Below are positions 18,131 through 26,893 of a stretch of 64,000 nucleotides of DNA, in pieces. The position numbers and the translations under genes were made by a program. The notes below the pieces were generated by a model. The model was not told where the DNA came from. It did no database searches and saw only the letters and a program-made list of their open reading frames with translations. How positions within the stretch are numbered: position 1 is the first letter of the stretch; the number at the start of each line of letters is the position of its first letter. The DNA comes from Thalassotalea fonticola (lineage in GTDB: Bacteria > Pseudomonadota > Gammaproteobacteria > Enterobacterales > Alteromonadaceae): assembly GCF_032911225.1 (NCBI RefSeq), contig NZ_CP136600.1, forward strand, positions 496,001 through 560,000. Reading direction: 5' to 3'.

Positions 18131-19117
18131 TTACATTTTTCGCAATAATAATAAAAAGAAAACACTACCCAGCGCAGAAGTTATTACACCTATCGGGATT
18201 TCTTGGCCATCAAGTGCTGTGCGGGCTATAACGTCTACCCAGACTAAAAAACAACCGCCTAACAAGCCTGAGCCAACAAGTAAGCGGGCGGTAGTAATAC
18301 CAACAAATGAACGTACTATGTGCGGGATCATTAGACCAACAAAACCTATACCGCCACAATAGGAAACGATCACCGCAGTACTGGCCGCGCAAATCACCAA
18401 TACTAAAATTCGTAAGCGGGCAACTTTAACGCCTAAGGTGCGGGCGCTTTCATCGCTAAGCAAAAGGGCGTCTAATTGTCTGGCTATGCTAAATGCAATA
18501 AGTGTTGATATTAAGATCACCGGGAATATCCACATTAATGCGGTATTGTCGGCGCGTGCTAAAGAGCCCATTAGCCAAAATATCACTCTATTTGATGAAA
18601 ATGCTTCCCCCATATACAGGATGAAACTGGTGATCGAACTTAATAAGAACGATACCGCGACACCGGCAAGTAATAAATGAGATACCCGGCGCCAATTGTT
18701 ATTGGCGATTACTGTTAATACTAGAGCAACAGCAGCTAATGCCCCGATAAATGCGGCTAGAGGTAGAGAAATAAAGTGGATACTGGCAGGCAGTAAACTC
18801 GCTAACGTTGCGCCTAAACCGGCGCCGGCAACAATACCAAATAGATAAGGATCGGCTAGAGGGTTGCGAGTAACATTTTGCATTAGCGCGCCGGCAATGG
18901 CCAAGCCAAAGCCGGCTAGAAAACCAAGCAGCACTCGCGGCAAACGAATGTCATATAAAATGGTCTGGTAAATATCTTTTTCACACTGACTGTTGATGCA
19001 TTGCCACACCGCAGCGTGGTTAACTTCACTTACGCCATAACCAATAGCCAAGATAAAAGTACTAAACACAAGGGTAAGCAACAAAAGTATCGAGTAGTTA
19101 AGCTTTAGAGGTTTCAT
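18131..19117 (-). CDS. btuC: Vitamin B12 ABC transporter permease (FecCD family)
   Basis: This 328-residue integral membrane protein has the roughly ten hydrophobic helices of FecCD permeases. Recognisable motifs are RLPRVLLGFLAGFGLAIAGA near residue 53, the NPLADPYLFGI segment, the cytoplasmic coupling helix SARTLGVKVARLR near residue 224, and GGIGFVGLMIPHIVRSFVG near residue 254. Substrate assignment to B12 rests on the operon: BtuD overlaps its start by 4 bp and BtuF closes the operon. The homologous family also moves haem and siderophores. Confidence 0.93.
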   Translation of the reverse strand: MKPLKLNYSILLLLTLVFSTFILAIGYGVSEVNHAAVWQCINSQCEKDIYQTILYDIRLPRVLLGFLAGFGLAIAGALMQNVTRNPLADPYLFGIVAGAGLGATLASLLPASIHFISLPLAAFIGALAAVALVLTVIANNNWRRVSHLLLAGVAVSFLLSSITSFILYMGEAFSSNRVIFWLMGSLARADNTALMWIFPVILISTLIAFSIARQLDALLLSDESARTLGVKVARLRILVLVICAASTAVIVSYCGGIGFVGLMIPHIVRSFVGITTARLLVGSGLLGGCFLVWVDVIARTALDGQEIPIGVITSALGSVFFLLLLRKM

Positions 19118-19914
19118 CTAACAGAGCCTGTATTTTGATCATTGCTTGCGGCAAAGGTTATACGAGGCTTATCTGTAAATGGGTTCTGGTCAACATAACA
19201 GTCAAGATTAAATACTTGCTTTAAAATAGCCGGGGTTAAAACTTGAGCAGGTTTATCGTTAGCAACAACTTTGCCATGGTTCATCAACACCAGGCGGTCA
19301 CAATATTCTGCGGCTAAATTGAGATCGTGAATGGTTAATAACAAGGTAATGTTAAGGGTTTTGGCCAGTTTTAAAATTTGGTGTTGGTAATAGATGTCTA
19401 AATGGTTAGTTGGCTCATCCATAATAAGAATGTCAGCCGCTTGTACAATAGCTCTGGCGATTAACGTACGTTGTTGCTCTCCACCAGACAAGGTATTAAA
19501 GCTTTGCAGTTTTTTATCAAGTAAGTCGACTTTATCCAGGGCATGATTTATATGGTCTAAATCAGTATTTGTATCACTTTCAAATAAACCTTTATGGGGA
19601 ATTAACCCCATGCGGACCACATCGATAACCGTTAAATTAAATACTGAGTTAGTTTGTTGGCTAACCACCGCGAGTTGTTTTGCGATGTCTTTAGTTGAAA
19701 CTGATGCTAAACATTTGCCTTTTAGATAAATATTGCCGATAAAGTCTTGATGTTCACCATATAAACACTTTAGTAGAGACGTTTTTCCTGCGCCATTTGG
19801 CCCAACGATGGCCACAGTTTCACCCTTGACCAGATCAAAATCGATTTGGCTGATGATATGTTTCCCGTCTACTTGCCAGGAGAGCTGTTTTGCTTGTAGT
19901 ACTGTGTTGGTCAT
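19114..19914 (-). CDS. btuD: Vitamin B12 ABC transporter ATP-binding protein
   Basis: This is the first gene of the B12 operon. ATG 19914 gives 266 residues and begins directly before the first beta strand; a start at 19992 would add a hydrophobic 26-residue extension unlike the family. ABC motifs seen are Walker A GPNGAGKTSLLK, the Q-loop QQTNSVFN, the signature LSGGEQQRTLIARA, Walker B ILIMDEPTNHLD and the switch histidine in LLTIHDLNLA. It pairs with BtuC. The riboswitch at 20081-20232 lies about 165 bp upstream. Confidence 0.93.
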   Translation of the reverse strand: MTNTVLQAKQLSWQVDGKHIISQIDFDLVKGETVAIVGPNGAGKTSLLKCLYGEHQDFIGNIYLKGKCLASVSTKDIAKQLAVVSQQTNSVFNLTVIDVVRMGLIPHKGLFESDTNTDLDHINHALDKVDLLDKKLQSFNTLSGGEQQRTLIARAIVQAADILIMDEPTNHLDIYYQHQILKLAKTLNITLLLTIHDLNLAAEYCDRLVLMNHGKVVANDKPAQVLTPAILKQVFNLDCYVDQNPFTDKPRITFAASNDQNTGSVR

Positions 19915-20080
19915 GCGCTGTAACGAGTAAATATATTTATTGCAGGCAATAATAAGAAGGGCGGTTAAGTTAAATACAAAAAATGAATGCACTAACAGTA
20001 ACTAAAATCTTCTTCGCGTTACCCGCACGATTGAATAAATTGACAGAGCCTTTTTATTTAGGGCGCTATCATCAACTCTT

Positions 20081-20232
20081 GGCAGGTCTCCTGGCTTATA
20101 GAGGTAACCGCGTTTAACCCTTCCCGAAATTAATCAGTGGCTTGTTAAACTTGCTCTATTTACAGTTGCGGGAACAGCTGTGGAATTAAGAGTTTCAACT
20201 TGCAAAACATCTTGCACCACATTCCCTTTTAA
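20081..20232 (-). promoter_or_regulatory. Cobalamin riboswitch heading the btuDC-cob operon
   Basis: On the minus strand the blocks appear in order: AAAAGGGAATGTGGTGCAAG, CCCGCAACTGTAAAT, AAGCCACTG, GGGAAGGG and AAGCCAGGAGACCTGCC (20097-20081). This is a near-consensus adenosylcobalamin aptamer. The long stretch to the btuD start leaves room for an expression platform. It should repress the whole operon when B12 is plentiful. Confidence 0.95.
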
Positions 20233-20396
20233 GTTCTCAAGAAAGCTGAGAACACCAATAAGTTTGATAACCATGCATCTTGAGATAGCATGGGTATATG
20301 TAATTGTAGCAATTTAACCTTTGCTTTAACAACGGTTAAGCCGTTAAATTGCTTACTAAAATAGAATAACTAATAATTTAAATAATATTTGTAGAG

Positions 20397-21653
20397 CTAT
20401 CTGGCAAGCTTGCGATGAGCTTTAGCAAAGTGACCGGCACAAAATGCCCCTATCATTGATAACTCACCTGCTAAACATAGACCCGCACACACTTCTGCCA
20501 GTGCTCGAGCATTACCATTACCGGCTAAGCCAAGTAATTGTAAATTTGCCTGTTGGCTCGGTAGGCCAGTGCCACCGCCAACAGTACCTACCATTAGATT
20601 TGGTAGAGTTACTGATGCGTATAGACTACCATCATCGTTTAGTTCCATACGAGTTACCCCAACAGCAGATTCGGCAACACATGCCGCGTCTTGCCCACAG
20701 GCAATATATAACGCAGCCAAACCATTCGCATAATGCCCCTGTACGCCAACAGAGCCGCTTAATACGCCTCCAACTGATGACATCCGCCAAAAGTCTGCCA
20801 TACGTTCTGGTGTGGTGTGTAGGCGTTTTTTTACCAGCTCTGCACTTATATGGACTTCAGCGGTCACTTTTTTACCACGCACGCCATTTAAAGACTGCAT
20901 GGTTGCTTTTTTATCGCCGGATAAATTTGCATCTAAGAACGAGTATTTAGCTTTCGTAGGTGAGTGCTCGGTAATATATTCAAGCACCGCATTGGTCGCT
21001 ATAGTGACCATGTTTTGACCAGATGCATCACCGGTTAGATAATCAAAAATTAAATAAACATGATTGCCTTCGAGGTTTATTTTTAAATCTTTAAGGGTTA
21101 AATGGTTTGAGGTACTTTCAGTAATGTCGGTAAAGGTGTCTATTTGGGTTGTTGCCCAAGCGACAAATTGTCCTGCTTGTATTAGAGTTTCAAATGCAAA
21201 ACCGGGTGTTCGACATACGCCTTCATTTAACAGCATAGCACTACAACCACCGGCTTCTGAAATCAGTAATGCGCCGCGATTATATGAAGCAACCAATGCA
21301 GCCTCTGTTGTAGCTAAAGGTACAAAATAATCCTCTTGAGCAAATAAGCCATTCACTCTAAGCGGACCGGCAATACCCACAGGCAGCTTTACGGTACCAA
21401 TAAAGTTTTCAATATTTTTTTGGTACGAACTCATTGAATCAATGGTACTTTGATCAAGTAAATGCGGTTTTGCTTGCTCACAATCAATGGCTTGCCAGCG
21501 CTTATCAACTGTACTGGCTTTGATGTACATGTTAAGCGGTTGGCGTGTTGCCAATGGCTGTTCACTGGTACTTAATTGTTGCAGTGACTCTTCTGTGATA
21601 TTCGATAACACTGAGTATACTTCGGCAAATTTGTTTGTTTTGTTGTTTGGCAT
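20397..21653 (-). CDS. Hydroxymethylglutaryl-CoA reductase, class I-like
   Basis: The enzyme reduces HMG-CoA to mevalonate with NAD(P)H. ATG 21653 gives 418 residues. Motifs are ENFIGTVKLPVGIAGPL near residue 86, ATTEAALVASYNRG with the catalytic glutamate, DASGQNMVT near residue 211, AALYIACGQDAA, the dinucleotide motif GTVGGGTGLPSQ near residue 358, and the catalytic histidine in GHFAKAHRKL at the C-terminus. The pattern resembles the class I (archaeal/eukaryotic) form rather than class II bacterial enzymes. No other mevalonate gene is nearby. Its context beside B12 genes looks incidental. Confidence 0.93.
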   Translation of the reverse strand: MPNNKTNKFAEVYSVLSNITEESLQQLSTSEQPLATRQPLNMYIKASTVDKRWQAIDCEQAKPHLLDQSTIDSMSSYQKNIENFIGTVKLPVGIAGPLRVNGLFAQEDYFVPLATTEAALVASYNRGALLISEAGGCSAMLLNEGVCRTPGFAFETLIQAGQFVAWATTQIDTFTDITESTSNHLTLKDLKINLEGNHVYLIFDYLTGDASGQNMVTIATNAVLEYITEHSPTKAKYSFLDANLSGDKKATMQSLNGVRGKKVTAEVHISAELVKKRLHTTPERMADFWRMSSVGGVLSGSVGVQGHYANGLAALYIACGQDAACVAESAVGVTRMELNDDGSLYASVTLPNLMVGTVGGGTGLPSQQANLQLLGLAGNGNARALAEVCAGLCLAGELSMIGAFCAGHFAKAHRKLAR

Positions 21654-21776
21654 CAATTATTTAATCAGTTAAAAATATTAGGCTTATAAGTAGGAAAATT
21701 AATTTCTATTTGTACAAGTAGCCTAAAATAAGGACGCTTATTGTATAAGTTATCTTAGGCCGGGGGAAGTATAGTT

Positions 21777-22373
21777 TCAGCTATGTGTTGAAAGCTTATC
21801 AACAGTTGCGGTGCAAAACCGTAAAAATGTCGTCATGAAATATTCGACTTCTGGCATGGTTTCAGTAAGGCTGTCCAATTTTGTTTTTAACCGGCGTTCA
21901 ACATGTTTAAATTCAGGATTATTATGATTCAATTCATCAAGCGATTTTACGTAGGCAACCATAATGTCTGCGGCTTTTACGATGGCTTTATATTCGCTGT
22001 CGACATTATCCTGAATGATCAAGTCTTCAAAAACGTCGCGTAATTCTTCCGGTAAAGCGTCTAAACATTCTTGTTCAGCAAGCGCCTCTATTTTTTTGAA
22101 CTCATAAGCGATTTCTTCATTAGCGTATTTAGTTGGGCTGACAATATCACCATAACGGGTTTCAGAAGCTTCGTGGTACAAGGCAATGGTTGCTGCTCTG
22201 TCGGCATTTAAATTACCATTAAACTTTTTGTTTTTAATTACTGCCAGTAAGTGAGCAACTATGGCAACTTGATGAGAATGTTCAGCTATATTTTCTGCTT
22301 TGACGCAATACATTAATGCCCAACGTTTGATCAAGGGCATGCGAAACATCCAGGCTAAAAATGTGCTTTCCAT
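21777..22373 (-). CDS. yfbR: 5'-deoxynucleotidase YfbR
   Basis: YfbR is an HD-domain phosphohydrolase that dephosphorylates deoxyribonucleoside 5'-monophosphates. ATG 22373 is preceded by AAGGAAAA; the protein is 198 residues. The metal motif begins with ENIAEHSHQVA near residue 27 and continues with the HD-type pair in LYHEASETRYGD near residue 66, then DNVDSEYKAIVKAADIMVAYVKS with the final aspartate. It follows alaA on the same strand, the same adjacency as E. coli yfbQ-yfbR. Confidence 0.94.
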   Translation of the reverse strand: MESTFLAWMFRMPLIKRWALMYCVKAENIAEHSHQVAIVAHLLAVIKNKKFNGNLNADRAATIALYHEASETRYGDIVSPTKYANEEIAYEFKKIEALAEQECLDALPEELRDVFEDLIIQDNVDSEYKAIVKAADIMVAYVKSLDELNHNNPEFKHVERRLKTKLDSLTETMPEVEYFMTTFLRFCTATVDKLSTHS

Positions 22374-22443
22374 CAAGTTTTCCTTTTAGTCATGTACATT
22401 TAGACCCTGAAACGATAGTTCAGGGTATGGTATTTTTTATCAT

Positions 22444-23661
22444 TCAGTGTTGTTTATAGTGACCGAAAAAATGTTTTAAACGGTTTATCGCTTGGATCAA
22501 ATCTTCACTATGTGGCAAAAATACTAGCCTAAAATAAACGCCTTCATGCAAATTAAATGCACTACCTTGTACCAACAGGATTTTTTCTTGGCGTAAAATA
22601 TCCAGCACCATTTGCTCATCGTCATCTATGCCGAGTTTTTCGCCATCAACTTTGACAAATAAGTACATGGCGCCTTTTGCCTTATGACAACTTAAACCGT
22701 CTATGTCATTAATCATTTTGTGAGCAATATCAACTTGAGCTTTTAAACGTCCACCTTCTTCGACCAGCTCATTAATACTTTGATAGCCGCCAAGTGCTGT
22801 TTGAATCGCATGTTGACAAGGTACATTGGCGCATAAACGCATAGACGCTAACATGGTTAAACCATCTAAGTAACTTTTTGCTCTAAGCAAAGGGCCAGTT
22901 AGCATCATCCAGCCGGCTCTAAAACCGGCAATACGATAGTTTTTCGATAAACCGCCCATGGTAACAATAAGCACATCTTCATTGAGACTAGCCGTTGGCG
23001 TGTGAGTTGCCCCGTCATATAATACTTTATCGTAAATTTCATCAGAAAAAACAATAAGGTTATGTTTTTGTGCCACCGCAAGAATCTGCTCCAATACTTC
23101 TTTAGGGTAAACTGAGCCAGTTGGGTTGTTCGGATTGATTAATACAATTGCTTTGGTTTTTTTAGTGATTTTGCTGGTAATGTCTTCGATGTCCGGATAC
23201 CAGTATTTTTTTTCATCACATTTATAATGCACTGGCGTACCACCAGATAATGATACTGCAGCTGTCCATAATGGGTAATCAGGGGCGGGAATAAGTACCT
23301 CATCGCCTTGATTGAGTAGGCCTTGCATTGCCATTACAATTAGCTCACTTACGCCATTACCAATAAATATGTTGTCAACGTCGAGGTTTTTCATACCAAA
23401 CTGTTGGTAATACTGCATTACAGCTACACGAGCTGAATATATACCTTGTGATTCACTGTAGCCCTGTGCTGTTGGCAGGTTATGAATTACATCTCGTAAA
23501 ATGTCGTCAGGTGCTAAAAAACCAAAAGGGGCAGGGTTACCAATATTAAGTTTAAGTATCTTATGGCCTTCTTCTTCTAAGCGCTTGGCTTCGGCGGCAA
23601 TAGCCCCTCTAATGTCATAACACACACCGGAAAGTTTATTGGATTTTAAATACTCACTCAT
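22444..23661 (-). CDS. alaA: Glutamate-pyruvate aminotransferase
   Basis: This 405-residue class I PLP aminotransferase matches AlaA (YfbQ), the main alanine-forming transaminase of enterobacteria. Landmarks are the N-terminal DIRGAIAAEAKRLEEEGHKILKLN-type segment (start DIRGAIAAEA), the PLP-binding NPNNPTG near residue 176, DEIYDKVLYDG, the Schiff-base lysine in GGLSKNYRIAGFRAGW near residue 240 and the C-terminal arginine in VYFRLVFLP. It lies 67 bp upstream of yfbR. Confidence 0.94.
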   Translation of the reverse strand: MSEYLKSNKLSGVCYDIRGAIAAEAKRLEEEGHKILKLNIGNPAPFGFLAPDDILRDVIHNLPTAQGYSESQGIYSARVAVMQYYQQFGMKNLDVDNIFIGNGVSELIVMAMQGLLNQGDEVLIPAPDYPLWTAAVSLSGGTPVHYKCDEKKYWYPDIEDITSKITKKTKAIVLINPNNPTGSVYPKEVLEQILAVAQKHNLIVFSDEIYDKVLYDGATHTPTASLNEDVLIVTMGGLSKNYRIAGFRAGWMMLTGPLLRAKSYLDGLTMLASMRLCANVPCQHAIQTALGGYQSINELVEEGGRLKAQVDIAHKMINDIDGLSCHKAKGAMYLFVKVDGEKLGIDDDEQMVLDILRQEKILLVQGSAFNLHEGVYFRLVFLPHSEDLIQAINRLKHFFGHYKQH

Positions 23662-23836
23662 GACAACCTACTTACTACCTTTTAGATATTATTTTGAAAA
23701 CATAAAGTTAATGGCTACTTTACTCTTAAATAGTAGTTGTTTGAAACACTTGCTGACATTTTTTTTATGAAATTTGCCGAGTTTTTTAATATAACTAATA
23801 ATTAATAGAGAAATAGTTAAAAAAGGGTATCAATTT

Positions 23837-24439
23837 ATGCCTTTACCTTTGTTATGGTTAGGTGCTGCCGTGTTGGGCGCCGCTGCCATTAAAGAGCTTG
23901 ATGAAAAGCGTGAAGCACAAGAGCAGCTTCGTGAAAACAGTGCTGGAATCAGCATGCGTGGCGATTTAAAAAAACATGACTCAGGTATTGCTAAATACCC
24001 AAAAGAAGTATTTAAAAATGATACGTTAGCGATTGTACGTCCTGGCGCATTGGTCTGCTGTGGCTTAGGCGGAGTACTCGAACATACAGGTATTTTAATT
24101 GATGAAGACACCATAGTTGAACTACATGGTAGTGGCTTAATAAAAGCTATTTCACCGAATCGCTTTTTACAGGAGCGCTCAGGTACTGACATATATGTCG
24201 CTTGTGACTCCACTGGCGAATCTATTTGTGATGGCTTAACTGCACAACGGGCAATTAAGCAAATATATGATTATCAAGATTATGATTTAATAAAAAATAA
24301 TTGCAATCGCTTCGTGTGGCAGTGTATTAGCGGTATGAAAGAAGAAATAACCACGTTTCATCAGTTGAATAAAAGCTTGTCTAAACGATTCGATCGTAAA
24401 ATTTATTGGGATAGATGGGAGGCTCACAACAACTGTTAG
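23837..24439 (+). CDS. LRAT-domain (NlpC/P60-like) acyltransferase or hydrolase
   Basis: This 200-residue protein begins with a short hydrophobic segment (PLPLLWLGAAVLGAAAI, residues 2-18), probably a membrane anchor. An LRAT-type domain follows: RPGALVCCGLG, the catalytic-type histidine in LEHTGILID near residue 76, and the cysteine in NNCNRFVWQCI near residue 155, in the circularly permuted papain-like order typical of LRAT proteins. The family transfers or hydrolyses acyl chains on lipids; the substrate here is unknown. The start is preceded by an AAAAAGGG site. A GTTTCTM heptamer repeat follows. Confidence 0.8.
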   Translation: MPLPLLWLGAAVLGAAAIKELDEKREAQEQLRENSAGISMRGDLKKHDSGIAKYPKEVFKNDTLAIVRPGALVCCGLGGVLEHTGILIDEDTIVELHGSGLIKAISPNRFLQERSGTDIYVACDSTGESICDGLTAQRAIKQIYDYQDYDLIKNNCNRFVWQCISGMKEEITTFHQLNKSLSKRFDRKIYWDRWEAHNNC

Positions 24440-24461
24440 AGACGAGAAACTAGAAACGAAG
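24438..24461 (-). repeat. GTTTCTM heptamer repeat, three units
   Basis: On the minus strand three consecutive heptamers are read: GTTTCTA, GTTTCTC, GTCTCTA. It lies directly after the LRAT gene stop. It is related to the arrays at 25828, 35268, 40474 and 50951. Confidence 0.75.
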
Positions 24462-24549
24462 TGCGTGTTCAGTTTACAATTCCGATCCTGAGTAACCCTA
24501 CATACATATCAATTAATAAAATTAGACAATCAAGTAATAAAGAGTAGTT

Positions 24550-25824
24550 ATGCATAGTGATGTTTCCCTAAACCGATTCAAACAATTTCCACGTTTAATG
24601 TGGATTTTATTATTTGGCTCTTTTATAACGCGTGGTAGTTACTACATGGTTTGGCCGTTTCTAGCGGTCATTCTTTATGAAAAATTTGCTTTGTCTGCAA
24701 CGCAAGTTGGTTTAATACTCTCGAACGCTGCGGTTATTGCTGTTTTAGTAAGCTTTGCCGGTAGTGTATTATCTGATCGAATTGGCCGACATAAATTGAT
24801 GTACAGCAGTGGTATTTTATACATTATTTCATTTTCAATATTAGCCGAAGCAGACAGCATCACGGGGTATGTGGTAGTTATTACATTGTGCTCTATTGCA
24901 ACAGCATTATGGCGGCCACTAACGTCAGCGCTTATAGGCGATATAATTTCTGATAGAAAAACGAGAGAGCTCGCTATGCAGTCTCTTTATTTTATCGTTA
25001 ATGTCGGTTGTGCTGTTGGGCCATTGTTAGGTGTTTGGTTTGGTTTAACTGGTGAGCAGTCAAGTTTTTACATTACTGCTGGGGCTTTTGCCTTCCTATT
25101 GGTATTACTTTATTGGGGATTTCATCAACACAAAGTTAATAACAATGCTGCAGATGACATTATTAAACAGCCCGTAGAGACGCCAAAGCAAAAGTCAGAT
25201 GATGCAAGTCTCCGTAAAATATTTTCAGTGTTACTGCAAGATAGACTGTTGCAATGTTTAATTTTTGCCAATATTTTGTGCATGTTTATTTACGCTCAAA
25301 TGGATAGCTCACTTATTCAATATTTATCACGTGCACAAGTTCCCAATTTATTAGAGCTAATTTCATCGATGATTTTCACCAATGCGTTAGTGATTATATC
25401 GACTCAGTTTATTTTACTCAAACTAATGTCTGGTTTGACCTTGACCGCGCGGATACAAATCGGATTAGTACTATTGATGTTTTCGCAAATTTGGTTGTCA
25501 GTTAATCCGCTGGAGCTGTTTTGGGGCTGGATTGGTGCAATTATAGTAATGAGTTTAGCTGAAGCAATACTGTTTCCAACAATGAATGTACATATTGATC
25601 GTTTAGCTCCGGATCACTTGCGTGGTGCGTATTTTGGTGCGTCTTCTTTTTATGACTTTGGCTTTGCTTTAGCACCTTTAGGAGGAGGTATTATTCTCGA
25701 TCACCTAGGCGGTCCTTGGTTATTTATGATCAGCGCTAGCCTATGTCTACTGGTAATCTACTTATATGCAATTTTAGATAAATTACCAAGACCAAGTTTT
25801 GAACGTTTAAAAGCCGATAGTTAA
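24550..25824 (+). CDS. Major facilitator superfamily drug-efflux-type transporter (MdtH-like)
   Basis: This 424-residue inner-membrane protein has twelve hydrophobic segments with a charged central loop near residues 198-225. The MFS motif A region between helices 2 and 3 reads AGSVLSDRIGRHKLM (about residues 70-84), and ALWRPLTSALIGD is similar to the MdtH/DHA1 group. No substrate can be assigned. It is monocistronic, preceded by a 110-bp gap and followed by a heptamer repeat and a terminator. Confidence 0.82.
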   Translation: MHSDVSLNRFKQFPRLMWILLFGSFITRGSYYMVWPFLAVILYEKFALSATQVGLILSNAAVIAVLVSFAGSVLSDRIGRHKLMYSSGILYIISFSILAEADSITGYVVVITLCSIATALWRPLTSALIGDIISDRKTRELAMQSLYFIVNVGCAVGPLLGVWFGLTGEQSSFYITAGAFAFLLVLLYWGFHQHKVNNNAADDIIKQPVETPKQKSDDASLRKIFSVLLQDRLLQCLIFANILCMFIYAQMDSSLIQYLSRAQVPNLLELISSMIFTNALVIISTQFILLKLMSGLTLTARIQIGLVLLMFSQIWLSVNPLELFWGWIGAIIVMSLAEAILFPTMNVHIDRLAPDHLRGAYFGASSFYDFGFALAPLGGGIILDHLGGPWLFMISASLCLLVIYLYAILDKLPRPSFERLKADS

Positions 25825-25827
25825 AAA

Positions 25828-25867
25828 GTAGAAACGAGGTACTAGAGACGAGAAACGAAGAGCTGAA
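25828..25867 (-). repeat. GTTTCTM heptamer repeat, four units
   Basis: On the minus strand the units GTTTCTC, GTCTCTA, GTACCTC and GTTTCTA follow one another. The flank CAGCTCTTCGTTTCT is shared with the copy near 51016-51031. It lies 3 bp after the MFS gene stop. Confidence 0.75.
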
Positions 25868-25899
25868 CGTGCCCATCTTTCGGTAAAGTGAACAAAGAC

Positions 25900-25941
25900 A
25901 GGATGAAATCTATAAGGCTTATAGGTTTCATCCTATTGTTT
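25900..25941 (+). terminator. Terminator hairpin between convergent genes
   Basis: A 17-bp inverted repeat (25900-25916 with 25918-25934) with one G-T pair is followed on the plus strand by ATTGTTTTT. It would terminate the MFS transcript and may also stop the convergent gene. Confidence 0.75.
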
Positions 25942-25948
25942 TTAATGG

Positions 25949-26329
25949 CTAATGTTTTGTTGAGGAGTACAGGCTATTGCTTGAACAATTAGCCAAAGCC
26001 CTAAACTCTTTAAGTAAGGCTTTACCTTCGTCGCTACTTTCCATTATATTTTCACCAGCCGCCCAAGACTGCATATCAGGGTAAACATCGACAAACATAA
26101 AACCTTCTTGATTGCCGACTCTTGGTGCTAAGTCGTAACTGTTAATACCGCCGCCTTTAACATTAGCATTCATGAACTTAACCCACTTATCATTTAATGC
26201 ACCAGCGTCTTTCATGGTTTTGCCGTCATTTAATTTACACTGCCAAACATCAACAATAGTGGTGTCTGCAAAACTGTATGAACTAAATAAAATAAATAAA
26301 CTGGCGATTAATTTAATTGTATTTTTCAT
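25949..26329 (-). CDS. Small secreted protein of unknown function
   Basis: The protein has 126 residues with a clear signal peptide (MKNTIKLIASLFILFSSYSFA, cleaved before DTTIVDVW). The mature part contains two cysteines (WQCKLN and ALANCSS) that could form a disulfide, and a pattern of VDVYPDMQSWAAGE resembling the small dimeric alpha/beta-barrel fold, but I do not recognise a named family. AGGAAATA precedes the ATG. No operon partner is visible. Real by signal peptide, ribosome binding site and terminator. Confidence 0.72.
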   Translation of the reverse strand: MKNTIKLIASLFILFSSYSFADTTIVDVWQCKLNDGKTMKDAGALNDKWVKFMNANVKGGGINSYDLAPRVGNQEGFMFVDVYPDMQSWAAGENIMESSDEGKALLKEFRALANCSSNSLYSSTKH

Positions 26330-26893
26330 TATTATTTCCTCGATTTAATTATCCAAAGAAAACGAGGGAATATTTACCCAAGACGGCATTTCTATAAAGC
26401 ACAACGTGGATAATTATTGTACAGCTATGCAGATAATACAAATTCAGACATTGTTTTATGCTGTTATTGGTTATTACAGCCACTGTGTGATCATCCATTC
26501 ATCTACTAATGAAGGAAGTTGTTACATAACTTCAATGACAATTAATAAATTTATCGTCAACAAAATACACTATTCGTAAAAAAACACACTTATTTTGATT
26601 TTTTTTAAATCTGAATAAAAGTAATGCTGACAGAAACTTACAATTAATTAACGGCTGAACGTTGTGAAAATTCAAATTTAACTGTTGATTTTTTAATCTT
26701 TAAGTGTTTATATTCTATAAAAGTCACCAAGATGTATGCGTGGTGCTACTTAATAACACTCTGCAGGTGTACGTTATAAGTTTTTGGACAGGTTGCTGAT
26801 TTGTCCATGTTTATGAAAAGTTGCTATGAAGTTCAACGAGCTCTATCAATTGATGCTTAATAGCAACAGTCAATGTATCAAGAGGAAGTTAAA
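26330..26893 (+). promoter_or_regulatory. Long intergenic region with candidate promoter and structured leader
   Basis: No gene is apparent in this stretch of about 560 bp. A plausible promoter is TTGATT (26685-26690), 18 bp, TATATT (26709-26714), giving a leader of about 170 nt before the coiled-coil protein gene. The leader can pair GTTGCTA (26820-26826) with TAGCAAC (26861-26867) close to the ribosome binding site. I could not match it to a known riboswitch class. Confidence 0.4.

Noticed and set aside
19915..19992. 26-residue N-terminal extension of BtuD
   Set aside because: The hydrophobic extension is unlike the ATPase family, and ATG 19914 directly precedes the first conserved strand.
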